Notes under the pieces: model-generated
Databases searched by the model: none
Seen by the model: only the letters and a program-made list of their open reading frames with translations
What the model was told of the DNA's origin: nothing
Made by a program: the position numbers and the translations under genes
Assembly: GCF_029168945.1 (NCBI RefSeq)
Contig: NC_083605.1
Coordinates: forward strand, 32,625,280 to 32,689,279
DNA: 64,000 bases
Direction of reading: 5' to 3'
From: Cannabis sativa
Taxonomy: Eukaryota > Streptophyta > Magnoliopsida > Rosales > Cannabaceae
In this document: positions 20,602 to 31,069 of the stretch, piece after piece
How the letters are laid out: each line of letters starts with the position of its first letter
How positions within the stretch are numbered: position 1 is the stretch's first letter

Positions 20602-23600
20602 CTAGAGCCGCAATCCAGTAGGTGATATCATAGCCACTCCGGCTCCTGAACCGTTCTCATTAGAAGCTCCATCCACAAATACTCTCCAAGTGGGGATGGG
20701 TGGCTCCGGTGTATTGGCTGTCGCCTCGGCTTCATTACATTCGGTGATGAAGTCCGCCAAGGCTTGGCCTTTTATGGAAATCCGGGGCACGTAATGTAAG
20801 TCGAACTGACTCAGCTCCATCGCCCACTTGAGGAGCCTTCCGGATGCTTCAGGCTTCTTGAGAACCTGCCGGAGTGGATGATTGGTCAAGATTCTGATCG
20901 GATGGGGTTGGAAATATGGTCTCAACTTCCTTGATGCCATCAAGAGGCAGAATACTAATTTTTCAATAACCGGGTACCTTGTCTCGGCCCCTACCATGCG
21001 CTTACTAACATAGTACACGGGGTGCTGAATTTTTTCTTCCTCCCGGACCAGTGCAGCACTGACCGCATGCTCGGAGACGGCCAAGTAAAGGAACAAGTCT
21101 TCTCCAAGGACGGGCTTTGATAGGATAGGAGGTTTGGCCATGTGGTCTTTTAACCTTTTGAATGCCTCCTCGCATTCATCTGACCATTCGAACTTTTGGC
21201 ATTTCTTTAGTATGTTGAAGAAGGGTATGCACTTGTCCGTGAATCGTGAGATAAAGCGGCTCAGAGCGGCTACCTTTCCGGTCAAACTCTGCACGTCCTT
21301 ATGTTTCTTGGGGGATGGCATGTCCAGGAGAGCTTGGATTTTCTCCGGGTTCGCCTCGATCCCCCTTTGGCTGACTATGAAGCCCAGGAATTTTCCCGAC
21401 TTGACCCCGAAGGTGCATTTTTTCGGATTGAGCTTCATGCCGTATCTCCGGACGACTTCGAAACATTCCTCTAAGTCGTTTGCATGGCTGTTGCATGCTT
21501 TGGATTTGACGAGCATGTCGTCTACATATACCTCCATGTTTCGTCCCAGGAGGCTTTTAAACATCCGGTTAACCATTCTTTGATAGGTTGCTCCGGCGTT
21601 TTTCAGTCCGAAAGGCATGACTAGGTAACAGTATACCCCCTTATCGGTCCTGAAGCTAGTGCACTCCTGGTCTGTCGTATGCATTTTTATTTGGTTGTAC
21701 CCAGCATAGGCATCCATGAAAGACAGCAGCTTAAATCCGGATGTGGCGTCTACCATCTGGTCGATCCTGGGCAGCGGAAAGCAGTCCTTTGGGCAGGCTT
21801 TGTTTAGATCTGTGAAATCTATACAAACCCGCCAAGTCCCGTTCGGCTTGGGCACCAGGACCGGATTGGCCAGCCATTCCGGATAGTATACGTCGCGGAT
21901 CATGCCATTGGACAAAAGTTTGTCCACCTCTTTCTCTAAGGCCTCGGCTTTCACCGAGTCGAGCGGGCGTCTCTTTTGCTGTACAGGGGGCATGTCCGGG
22001 TTGACGTTGAGTACATGGGTGATGACATGAGGGCTGATGCCGGTCATGTCCTCTTGGCGCCATGCGAAAATGTCGATGGCGCCCTTCAGTGTTTTTATTA
22101 TTTTATCTTTTTCCTCCGGATCCAGGCTTTTCCCTATCCGGAGTACTTTAGTGGAGTCGTCGTCGCACACTGGTATTTCTTCGACGTCCTCCATTGGTTC
22201 TACGACCCTTTCGGACCCTATGCGAGGATCCAACTCGTCCTCTTCAGCCTTCTCTATCTCAGGGGGCCCCCGGACCATGAGTACTGGCAAGTGGGTGGCA
22301 ACATTGTAACATTGCCTGGCCTCTCCTTGATTTCCCCTCACCGCTCCGACTCCGGCTTCCTGGATAGGGAATTTTAGGCATAGATGTCGGATTGAGGTTA
22401 TTGCACCAAAGTCGACGAGGGCCGGTCGGCCTAAGATTGCGTTGTAGGCTGTTGGACAGTCTACCACCACGAAGGTGCAATACTTGAATGTGCTTTGGGG
22501 GGTATCGGGGCACAGGGTAACCGGGAGCCTGACTTTTCCCATCGGGATTAGCGTCGTCCCGTTAAACCCTGTGAGCTGCGATCCACTAGGAGAGAGGTCC
22601 CGGTCGGTCAACCCTATCGCAGTGAAGGCTTCTTTGAAGAGCAAGTTCACGGAACTCCCATTGTCAATCAGGACCCTAGCCACCACTTTATTTGCGATGG
22701 GGGTCTCTATGACCAGCGGGTCGTGGTGAGGAAAACGCACCGTCTTGGCGTCTTCTTCCGTGAACGTTATGGGTTGGTCCATTAGCCGAGGCCTTTGAGC
22801 CGGGAGTTGAGTGACCTCCCACACCTCACTGTGTCTTGCGGCCTCGGCATATCTCTTTCGCTCCTTGCGAGTGTTTCCTCCGATATGGGGACCTCCGGAG
22901 ATCATGGCTACCCGTCGATTAGGCCGGGGCGGTAGTCCGGGTACATGCTGGGTGTCACCTGCGGGAGCAGCTGGAGGCAATACTCCTGCTGTACCCCCTG
23001 GTGTTCCCGAAGGCATACCCCCTGCCACCTGCCCCGGATTAAGGTGGGGCAACCTATTTTTGATCCACTCATAGAGGTGGCCCAAACGGATCAGATTTTC
23101 AATCTCGTCTTTGAGATTTTTACACTCATTGGTGCTATGACCAATGTCGTTGTGGTACTCGCACCTTTTACTCGGATCTCTCCGGGAGCTGTCTTTGTAC
23201 AATGGCTGTGGTCTCCGGTAGTGCGTATTCTGCCTTGTGGCAAAATATACACGTTCCTGAGAGTCCGTGAGCTCTGTGTACTGGGTGTATTGGGGTGTGT
23301 ACCCCTTCTTTTGGCGCTTCTCTCCCGTTCGGGTGCTGCCTTTGGAAGACCTTTTGCTCCTCGACCCCTGGGTAGGGCCTGTTAAGCTAACAGTCGGGGC
23401 AGCTTGTGAAGGAGCCCGTCCATTCACCCCGGACGGGTTGCCGTAATGGGAAGATGCCGGGGCCAAAGCCTGGCCCTGGCTGTATCCGGGAGTAGCAGAG
23501 AACTGTATGCCACTTACTGGAGGAGTCGCGATCGGGACAGTACCCGAGGGCGACACTCCTGGCATGTATCCCGCTATCCCAGTGGGATAATAGCCTCCGT

Positions 23601-24978
23601 AAGCCACGATCTGGGCTTCTTCGAGGTTAATATATTTTTGGACTCGCTTCTGGAAGTCCTGAAGGCTAGCAGCGCCTTCTTGCTGTAATTCGTTCCAGAA
23701 GGGAGTCCCAGTGCGGATTCCTGCTTGGAGAAGCGCAAGCTGTTGTCCGTCGTCGACCTTCTTGGTCTTCGAGGCTTCCTCTCGGAACCTCTTGATGTAA
23801 TTCTTCAAGGTCTCGGTGGGCAGTTGCTTGATGTTGGTCAAGGCACTAACCTCCAAGTTGACCTTCCTGGCAGCGACGAATTGTCTCCGGAAGTTGGTTT
23901 GGAGTTTGTTCCAGCAACCCACCGATCCTGGTTCCAATTTCTCGAACCATTCCTCTGCCGATCCGCTCAGGGTGAGGGGGAAGCATAAGCATTTGGCGTC
24001 ATTGCTGACCTGCATGACTGTCATGACTCGGTTGAATCGTGACAAGTGATCACTGGGGTCGGAGTTCCCAGTATATGCCGCCATTTCTGGCATCTTGAAG
24101 TTTTTAGGGAGCTCCGCCTCCAGGATATGTTTGGCACAAGGCTCCCGATCCTCACTGTCCGAGTCGGAGTCATCTCCCTTCTGCCTCCGGGAGACTCGGG
24201 CAATATCTTTTCGAAGTATGGCAAGTTCTGCCATAATCCCTTCGTTTACAGTACCCGAGGAGACTACGGGCCTGTATCTTTTTTGGTCAAGGTGATCCCG
24301 GAGGTCACCTTGATTCCCATTGATTTGATTTCTCAGATCAATGGGTGGACATCTCTGTCCTCCTCTTCCTCTACCCCCTGGTTCCTGGTGCACGGAAACG
24401 CTTTTCCGGTCCCCTCGATCCTGAGGGCCAAGACTCCCTCTTCGGGGCTTGCCCCTCTGCGGACCTTTCCCTTTAGGGAAATCCGAGCGGACCTTTCGCG
24501 GATCCTGCGCCTTTTTCTTTCGACCAGGGGCAGAAGTAGGGTTTTTTGTTTGGTTTTCCTCAGCAGGACGCCTTATAGGGCTAGGTTCCCTAGGCCTTTG
24601 CTGCTGGGAATTAGGCGAAGACGTTGCTGGCTCCCCGTCGAGTCCAGCGGCCATCGCCTTGGGATGCACGTGAATACCAGCTGCCTCCATGGCTTTCTGC
24701 ATGGCTAGCATCACTTCCTGCATTTTTTGATTTTGCGCTTTCTGAGCTTCGATCTCAGCTTCATGATCGATAGCTTTTTGTCTAAGGAGCACCAGCTCCG
24801 AGTAGCTTCCTCCTTCATAGGCATACTCGTCGAGGTGTTCCTCGTAGTTTTCATCGGGAACTATTTCTTCTTCTTCTTCCTCGGACTCCTCTGCTGCCCT
24901 TGAGGCTACATCTTCCTCATTGGGATCTTGAGCGTCTTCTAGAGGGCGAGGATGACGTGTAGCTCTTGTCTCCACCAT
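20602..24978 (-). CDS. gag-pol: gag-protease-reverse transcriptase-RNase H polyprotein of E
   Basis: 1,458 residues on the minus strand, starting MVETRATRHPRP about 65 bp after the 5' LTR. Order: acidic region and coiled coil (30-110), basic region, retroviral-type Gag domain (about 300-470), zinc-knuckle-like CEYHNDIGHSTNEC (about 605), aspartic protease with DNGSS (about 770), reverse transcriptase (DFTDLNKACPKDCFPLPRID, MDAYAGYNQI, YVDDMLV at about 1150), connection, and the beginning of a second RNase H domain (FVDGASNENGSGAG). gag and pol are fused in one frame. Tat assignment rests on the RT motifs, the leader and the antisense gene. It ends prematurely at TAG; the rest of pol follows in frame. 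Confidence 0.93.
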   Translation of the reverse strand: MVETRATRHPRPLEDAQDPNEEDVASRAAEESEEEEEEIVPDENYEEHLDEYAYEGGSYSELVLLRQKAIDHEAEIEAQKAQNQKMQEVMLAMQKAMEAAGIHVHPKAMAAGLDGEPATSSPNSQQQRPREPSPIRRPAEENQTKNPTSAPGRKKKAQDPRKVRSDFPKGKGPQRGKPRRGSLGPQDRGDRKSVSVHQEPGGRGRGGQRCPPIDLRNQINGNQGDLRDHLDQKRYRPVVSSGTVNEGIMAELAILRKDIARVSRRQKGDDSDSDSEDREPCAKHILEAELPKNFKMPEMAAYTGNSDPSDHLSRFNRVMTVMQVSNDAKCLCFPLTLSGSAEEWFEKLEPGSVGCWNKLQTNFRRQFVAARKVNLEVSALTNIKQLPTETLKNYIKRFREEASKTKKVDDGQQLALLQAGIRTGTPFWNELQQEGAASLQDFQKRVQKYINLEEAQIVAYGGYYPTGIAGYMPGVSPSGTVPIATPPVSGIQFSATPGYSQGQALAPASSHYGNPSGVNGRAPSQAAPTVSLTGPTQGSRSKRSSKGSTRTGEKRQKKGYTPQYTQYTELTDSQERVYFATRQNTHYRRPQPLYKDSSRRDPSKRCEYHNDIGHSTNECKNLKDEIENLIRLGHLYEWIKNRLPHLNPGQVAGGMPSGTPGGTAGVLPPAAPAGDTQHVPGLPPRPNRRVAMISGGPHIGGNTRKERKRYAEAARHSEVWEVTQLPAQRPRLMDQPITFTEEDAKTVRFPHHDPLVIETPIANKVVARVLIDNGSSVNLLFKEAFTAIGLTDRDLSPSGSQLTGFNGTTLIPMGKVRLPVTLCPDTPQSTFKYCTFVVVDCPTAYNAILGRPALVDFGAITSIRHLCLKFPIQEAGVGAVRGNQGEARQCYNVATHLPVLMVRGPPEIEKAEEDELDPRIGSERVVEPMEDVEEIPVCDDDSTKVLRIGKSLDPEEKDKIIKTLKGAIDIFAWRQEDMTGISPHVITHVLNVNPDMPPVQQKRRPLDSVKAEALEKEVDKLLSNGMIRDVYYPEWLANPVLVPKPNGTWRVCIDFTDLNKACPKDCFPLPRIDQMVDATSGFKLLSFMDAYAGYNQIKMHTTDQECTSFRTDKGVYCYLVMPFGLKNAGATYQRMVNRMFKSLLGRNMEVYVDDMLVKSKACNSHANDLEECFEVVRRYGMKLNPKKCTFGVKSGKFLGFIVSQRGIEANPEKIQALLDMPSPKKHKDVQSLTGKVAALSRFISRFTDKCIPFFNILKKCQKFEWSDECEEAFKRLKDHMAKPPILSKPVLGEDLFLYLAVSEHAVSAALVREEEKIQHPVYYVSKRMVGAETRYPVIEKLVFCLLMASRKLRPYFQPHPIRILTNHPLRQVLKKPEASGRLLKWAMELSQFDLHYVPRISIKGQALADFITECNEAEATANTPEPPIPTWRVFVDGASNENGSGAGVAMISPTGLRL

Positions 24979-25020
24979 TGTCGTGAAGTTAAATGCTTGT
25001 TGTGAAGCAGCTTTCCTCAG

Positions 25021-25041
25021 CTCTCAATGAAAGCACCAAAA
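25021..25041 (-). other. Post-LTR leader / primer-site region of E
   Basis: On the minus strand TTTTGGTGCTTTCATTGAGA follows the 5' LTR directly, as in element B. It must contain the minus-strand primer site; the tRNA is not assigned. Confidence 0.65.
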
Positions 25042-25821
25042 TGTTGACCGAGGTTTTCGGCAACTATTAAAATATAATTATAATAATGAGCTGTAAGAAA
25101 GTGAGATGAAGACTTTTTACGTGGTTGGGGCGTTAATGAGCCTTAGTCCACGAGCCACTGCTATTAATGGATGTATTTAATACAGATTCTACACTTGAGA
25201 GAATGTTTTTCTCTTAAATACAGAGAATGTTCTTGGTGAGTTTTTTCTCTTCTTGCTCTTTTGCAACCAAGATTCTCGACCCCCTTAAATGAGCTTTGAG
25301 GGGGTATTTATAGTGTTTTGGTGGGGTAATCCCTAGAATTGTTCTTACACATGTGTCTGTAAGTATCCATAAAGTTGGGCATTTCCGATGAATATACCAT
25401 GGGTGATGCATGGTCAAATCCCTAGGTGCTGTAGGGTTTTTATGGAGAATGTCCTTTTTGTCTTGTGATTGACGTGACTCTTCGCAGAGTAGCCGTCGCT
25501 AGACTTAAATGATCATTACTGTAGCGCTGCTGTTTGGGTGTTGTGCCGTCAGACTTTATTGCGTGTTACAGTCCCAACACGCTTCCTCCCATGCAGCATT
25601 AAATGCGACTTGATTTCTCGGGAGAGACCTGACACATCCCGGAGAGCCTTCATGCTATACTAGCTTCCTGGAGTACCTTGTACTCCGGGTGTCTCCTCCG
25701 GGACCCATGCTAATAGCGCTTCCAGGTGGCATAGAAAGACTTAGCAAATCTTTCCAAGTTATCTGATCCACGTGTCCCCTCTCGACAGGTCCACGTATTT
25801 TGGGCGAATTTACGAGCAACA
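25042..25821 (-). repeat. 5' LTR of element E
   Basis: 780 bp, same length as its partner. Carries the TATA box (25305-25312, minus strand) expected to start the genomic RNA. Confidence 0.95.
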
Positions 25822-25826
25822 TTAGA

Positions 25827-26272
25827 TATTAAGGAACTGTATATTACTTATCCTTATATCTACCCCAACTCATTCAAGAATTTGAGATGGTGGTTACTCT
25901 GGGGGTGGAGGAGTTATTCTACAAGAGTGTAAAAACCCTTCTATAATAATTCAAGCTCTACCAGAAAAGATTTATAACTTTGTAAATTCGAAATTACCAG
26001 AAAGTTATTTCACTGAAGAAAATTCTACACTGTATTATCTCAGTTCCAAATTTTAAAATATGAGAGATATGTCTTCTGTTTATTCAGATGTACTTAATAA
26101 GAAGGAAGGATTTCAGTATCCCTTGATGAGTAAGCATATAGTAAACGATGTTTCATAATGTTTTTATCAACTTGTTTCCAGAATTTTGGATGGATTCAAA
26201 TATACTACACTTGATCTGAAGATCAAGACAACATATTGATTGGAATGGACAATTTGTTTTATGTTAGTGCAA
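25827..26272 (+). other. 3' non-coding end of A, right of element E
   Basis: Continuation of the internal region of A after the TTAGA duplication. Contains no open pol frame, though stretches resemble decayed coding sequence. Confidence 0.55.
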
Positions 26273-26281
26273 CTGGGAGTT
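26273..26281 (+). other. Polypurine tract of element A
   Basis: CTGGGAGTT abuts the 3' LTR. It resembles the usual Copia GTGGGAG tract and confirms plus orientation. Confidence 0.6.
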
Positions 26282-28175
26282 TGTTGGGTTTTGTGCCCTA
26301 AATAAAACCCATTACAATCTGATTAGTTATCAATCTAAGAAATTTGAAGTGATTTATGTTTGGATGAGTTTTTCATGCTTATGGTTTAATATATATGTTT
26401 ATATATGCACAAAATCAGTTAAGTCCAGAACATATATTTATTCACAATTACAGTATTGTTAACACAGTGGAATGTGATTGTGATTATATGATTCAAAAGA
26501 CTAAGTCCCTGTTTCATCAGTGTTTTGGATTTATACTGATGTGATAATCAGCGATGATGTGTACTTACACTTGGAGTAAGTGTTATGTTCTTTCCAGGAC
26601 ATTAGTAAAGTATACTAGTTTCGAATGTATGGAGTATACATTGGACTGGACCGATATTGAACTTAGTCAAGATATTATAAACTTACCGTTGTATCTTTCC
26701 AAGTCAATATCACTAGTTGATCTTAGATCAAAAGAATCTAAATCCTGATATGCTTAAGCTCAACTCAGGAGTGCTATTCTTGTTCTTTGATTTATTAGTT
26801 AAGCCTACTTTTGGGTCAGGGTGATACGTATATTTTGGGAACATGATAGTATGATTGAGTGGGAGCGCTGAACATAAATATGGAATCTATAGCTTCTACT
26901 GGTGTATAGAAGTCAAATGATGATTCCCTTCGAGCTTAGCTAAATAGAAGTAAATGGATGAGCTCTTATTTCAGTGACTATTTCTTAGATCACTAAAACA
27001 TCATTTACAGGTAGCTAAGTGTTTTAAGGGGCCAAATACATTGAGGGGTGAAAACGGTAAATTTATCCCATCTCGATGTAAATCATCTATATAGAGGATC
27101 TTTGATCACATTAAGATTATAACAATGGTTAAATGAGATAGAATATCTATATCGTGGAACATATAGAATGCTCTATATAAGTCTGAGAGTGCAATTCCAA
27201 GTTCTAAGAGTGGATTCAACATGAATTAATAAGTTAGGGAATTTACTTAGTAAATTCGGTTCGCTTATTGGAAGCTCAGCATTATAGATCCATGGTCCCC
27301 ATTCTAGTTGAGACCATATTGCTTGTAAGACTCAATAATTGATTTATGATTAATCAATTATAATTCTAAAGTTAGACTATGTCTAATTTGTGAATTTTCA
27401 CTAAGCAGGGGTGAAATTGTAAAGAAAAGAGATTTTAGGTCTATTATTAATTAAGAGACTCTATATGTCTAATTAATAATTATATTAAATGACAATATTA
27501 TTTAATAATATATTTTAGTTATTAAATAATTAGTTTTGGCATTTAAATGGTTAGAATTGGAAAATTGGCATTTTTGAGAAAATAGAAATAAAAATTGTGA
27601 AAACTGCAAAATCCAAGTGAGGCCCACTAACACCTATGGCTGGCCACTTGATTGGGTTTTTCCAATTAATATTTTCGTTATTTTAATGACAAATAATTAC
27701 TAACCTAAACCTAGTAGTTGCCTATAAATAGAAAGTGATGGCTCAGTCAAAAATAAGTTTTTATTAGTTTCTTAAGATTGCTCTTTCAGAAAAACTGAGC
27801 CTTCCACTTTCTCTCTATAGCCGACCCTCTCTCTCTCTCTCTCTCTCTCTTTTCTTCCTCATAATTTCGAAATCTCCTAGTGATAGAGTAGTGCCGACAC
27901 ACAGCAAGTGGTACCTCAATCATAGATTGGAAGACTGTGAAGGATCACATTCAAAGAAGAAGGACATTCGGGCTCAGATCTTGATAATACTCTGCGACAG
28001 AAAGGATACAAGGGTTAGAGATCTGAGTGGAAGGAGACATATTATTCCGCTGTAACTAATGTAAGGTTTTCTTAACTTTATATGTGTTTATTTTCGTTTT
28101 AGAAAGTTCATATTTAGGATGTTAAACAACATACTTGTGAGTAGATCTAAGATCATGGTAAAATAAATTCCAACA
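26282..28175 (+). repeat. 3' LTR of element A
   Basis: 1,894 bp, TGTTGGG...CCAACA, followed by the ATATT duplication. It differs from its partner by scattered substitutions, a longer CT microsatellite (about 27827-27851) and a small insertion near 27888. Confidence 0.93.
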
Positions 28176-28180
28176 ATATT

Positions 28181-28740
28181 CACTCAACAGAGACGCAAAT
28201 TCCTGAGGTGGATGGATGACCAAGAGTACATCCTTCGACCTCACCAAATGGAGTTGGATCACTGTAATAGAGAGGCCAGCAACCTGATAAGGTGGTTCAA
28301 CCAGAGAATTGACGGAAGAGGACAAGATCTCATCAGAGATCCACTCCAAGGAAGACTGGTTGATAGATCAAGGAGGTTCTATTAACAAGCTGACCAACCT
28401 GGTTCCTCAGGGACAAGGACAAATCTTTCCTTTCCAGAGGGAGGACAGACCTTGCCACAAAGGTCAAACGATGAGAACAGTCATATCCTGGCAACCAGCG
28501 GCATGGGAGCCAGCCAGGGATCTTAGGCTCAGCAACAACCCCCGTTATCCAACCTTTGGCTGGCCAACCACCTGTAGGAGTCCCTTTCGCTAGCTAGAGG
28601 AGCACTCCCTCCCCGAGGGGAGCGAGCCACTTAAAGGTCAATCTTCAACTGAGAAGGACCAAGAGCAGGTGGAAACACCCAAAATGACAATCTGAGAAGT
28701 GAAACTAATCACTTTAGACATCTAGATCCACCAAACTCCA
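28181..28740 (+). pseudogene. Continuation of the broken gag of element B
   Basis: Resumes at the far side of element A's target duplication. One frame is open for about 65 codons (TQQRRKFLRWMDDQEYILRP ... GRLVDRSRRFY) before a TAA, and then remains protein-like with several stops to about 28640. Charged and Gln-rich, as in a Gag spacer. It is not in frame with the upstream fragment. No domain is recognised. The right boundary of B is uncertain, because GC-rich leader sequence of element F may begin around 28700. Confidence 0.5.
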
Positions 28741-29169
28741 AGAACCGGTGCAATATACCTCTTGTCAACACACCGGCAACATCAGCCAACTGAGGAATCA
28801 CGGCGGCCAGACCATGCCCTATGCAGGTCTAGTCGGCCATGAATAACTGCCTATTGTAGGCTTGGCCAGCCAAAGCCAACATTGGCTTGCCAATACTTGA
28901 ATAGATATTTTAGGGTTTCCCAACGATAAAATTTTCAAACTTAGGATATTTTATTTTATTTTTTTAAATAAAATTGATAATATCCTAACCATAAAAATAT
29001 CCTATTTTCAAATATTTTGTTAAATTTAATTTATTAAATTATCAGATTTGAAATATAATATCAGAAATATCTAAATTTTAAAATTAAGATATTATGTTAT
29101 ATTATCTTATTAGATATTTAGTTAATTTAAATTATTTAAATAAATTGTATATTTGAAAATTAGTTGGAT
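28741..29169 (+). mobile_element. Left remnant of element F (A-family leader)
   Basis: From about 28915 the sequence is AT-rich leader of the A family, and the 28741-28915 part is GC-rich with short inverted repeats (TTGGCCAGCCAA, CATTGGCTTGCCAA), like the palindrome islands of sister elements. No LTR or primer site precedes it, so F is truncated or recombined on the left. Interrupted by a solo LTR. Confidence 0.5.
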
Positions 29170-29174
29170 ATTTG

Positions 29175-31064
29175 TGTTGGGTTTTATGCCCTAAATAAAA
29201 CTCATTTTAATATAATCAGATTTACTTATTAATATAGATCATAAATAACATTTAATGTTGCATGGTTCACATGATTTATTTCATGATTATATGTACATAA
29301 TGTATGAATTCTATTTAAGTCCAAAACATATCAATTTGTTAATGATTACAGTGTTGTCAACACAGTGGAATATAATCTTAATTATATGTTCCAAAGTTTA
29401 TTCCCTGATTTGTGAGAACACTGGATTTAGACTGACATGGTATAATCAGCGATATGTATTCTTACACCTTGGATAAGTATTATGTTCTTTCCAGGACATT
29501 GGCAAAGTTTACCAACATCGGATGTATGGAGTATACATCGGAAGAGACCGATATTGAACTTTGATTAGATATATTAGAGTTTACCGTAATATCTATTCAA
29601 TTCAATATTACCTGTTGATCCTAGATCAAATGATCTTAATCCTGATATGATTAGGTTCAATCTCAAGAGTGTTATTCATGTTCTTTAATTTGTTAGTTAA
29701 GCCTACTTTTGGGTCAGGGTGATACGTACATTTTGGGAACATGATAGTATAATTGAGTGGGAGCGCTAACATAAATAAGGAATCTATAACTTCTATAGGA
29801 ATTTAGAAGTGAAACGATGATATCCTTCGAGCTTGGCTAAACAGAGATAAATGGTGGAGATCTCATTTCACTTCGCTGAAATATCATTTATACAAAGCTA
29901 AGTGTTTTAAGGATAAAATACATTGAAGGTGTAACGGTAACTTAGTGCCTTTTCAATGTAGATCATCTATTAGAGGGTCATTGATCACATTAGGGTTATA
30001 ACAACGGATAACTAATGACGTATCTATATCGTGGAACATATAGAGCGTTCTATATACTGAGAGTGCAATTCTAAGTTCTATGCGTGGATTCAACGAAGAA
30101 TTAATAAGTCAGTGAATTTAAGATATAAATTCTTGATCTACTTATTGGAAGCTCGGATATATAGACCCATGGTCCCCATACTAGTTGAGACCATACTGCT
30201 TGTAAGACTCAGTTAATTGATTTTGATTAATCAATTATAATTCTAAAGTTAGACTATGTCTACTTTGTGAATTTTCACTAAGCAAGGGCGAAATTGTAAA
30301 GAAAAGAGATTCTAGGTTTATTTATTAATTAAGAGACTTTATATGTCTAATTAATAAATATATTAAATGACAATATTATTTAATAATTAATTTTTAGTTG
30401 TTAAATAATTAGAATTAGCATTTAAATGGTTGAATTTGAAAATTAGCGTTTTTGAGAAAATCGGATGCAGGAATGATAAAACAGCAAAATTGCATAAGTG
30501 AGGCCCATTATCCAAGCCCATGGCCGGCCACACTTATAGGATTTTATCATTTATTTTTTTATTATTTTAATGCCAGATAATTCTAACCTAAACCTAGGTG
30601 GTTACCTATAAATAGATAGTGATGGCTCTCATTCAAACTTAACTTTGTGAATTCTGTCAGATGAAAGTTGAGCCTCCTATTCTATACATAGCCGCCACTT
30701 CCCTTCTCTCTTCTTTTCTTCTCTAAATTTCGAAATCTTTGAGTGAATGAGTGAGTGCCCACACACATCAAGTGGTATCTCAATCATAGTGTGTAAGACT
30801 GTGGAAAATCAACCAACAAGAAGGAGATTCAGCATCAAAGGAAGGAGAGAAAGAGATCCAGGTTCAGATCTTGGTGATGCTCTGCTACAGAAAGGAATCA
30901 AGGGCTAGAGATCTGAACGGAAGGAGTCATTATATTCCGCTGCACCTAATGTAAGGTTTCCTAAACTTTATATGTGTTTATTTCATTGTTTTAGAATTCA
31001 TATTAGGATGTTAATGAAACATAATTGTTAGTAAATCTAGATCCTGGTAAAATAATATCCAACA
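29175..31064 (+). repeat. Solo LTR of the A family
   Basis: A complete 1,890-bp LTR (TGTTGGG...CCAACA) flanked by the duplication ATTTG (29170-29174 and 31065-31069), with no primer site, internal region or partner. This is the product of recombination between two LTRs of one element. Closer in sequence to the LTRs at 50023 and 56692 than to those of A. Confidence 0.92.
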
Positions 31065-31069
31065 ATTTG

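Larger units (their letters stand above)
13423..25821 (-). mobile_element. Tat-lineage Gypsy retrotransposon E, nearly intact, with an antisense gene
   Basis: A 12,399-bp element with 780-bp LTRs at both ends, TG...CA termini and target duplication TTAGA (13418-13422 and 25822-25826). gag-pol is on the minus strand, so the 5' LTR is at the right. By eye I count four substitutions between the LTRs, so insertion is recent. pol has one nonsense codon and one frameshift. Between pol and the 3' LTR lies a plus-strand gene with its own TATA box and introns, a feature described for Tat-lineage elements. The element is GC-richer than its surroundings. Confidence 0.95.
3473..28175 (+). mobile_element. 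Copia-type LTR retrotransposon A, interrupted by a MULE and Tat element E
   Basis: Two similar LTRs (3473-5356 and 26282-28175) are flanked by the 5-bp duplication ATATT (3468-3472 and 28176-28180). The Met-type primer site and the polypurine tract show plus-strand orientation. After removing the MULE (8277-10398) and element E (13423-25821), the internal region is roughly 6.4 kb. It encodes only a damaged gag. No protease, integrase, reverse transcriptase or RNase H was found, so it is a gag-only non-autonomous element. By eye the LTRs differ at roughly 1.5% of positions, more than those of the nested element E, which fits the order of insertion. Confidence 0.9.

Noticed and set aside
20602..25000. 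Many plus-strand frames across the E polyprotein (for example 24046-24708)
   Set aside because: Shadow frames of a GC-richer coding region. They lack start context, domains and splice support, unlike the real plus-strand gene at 15298-18427.
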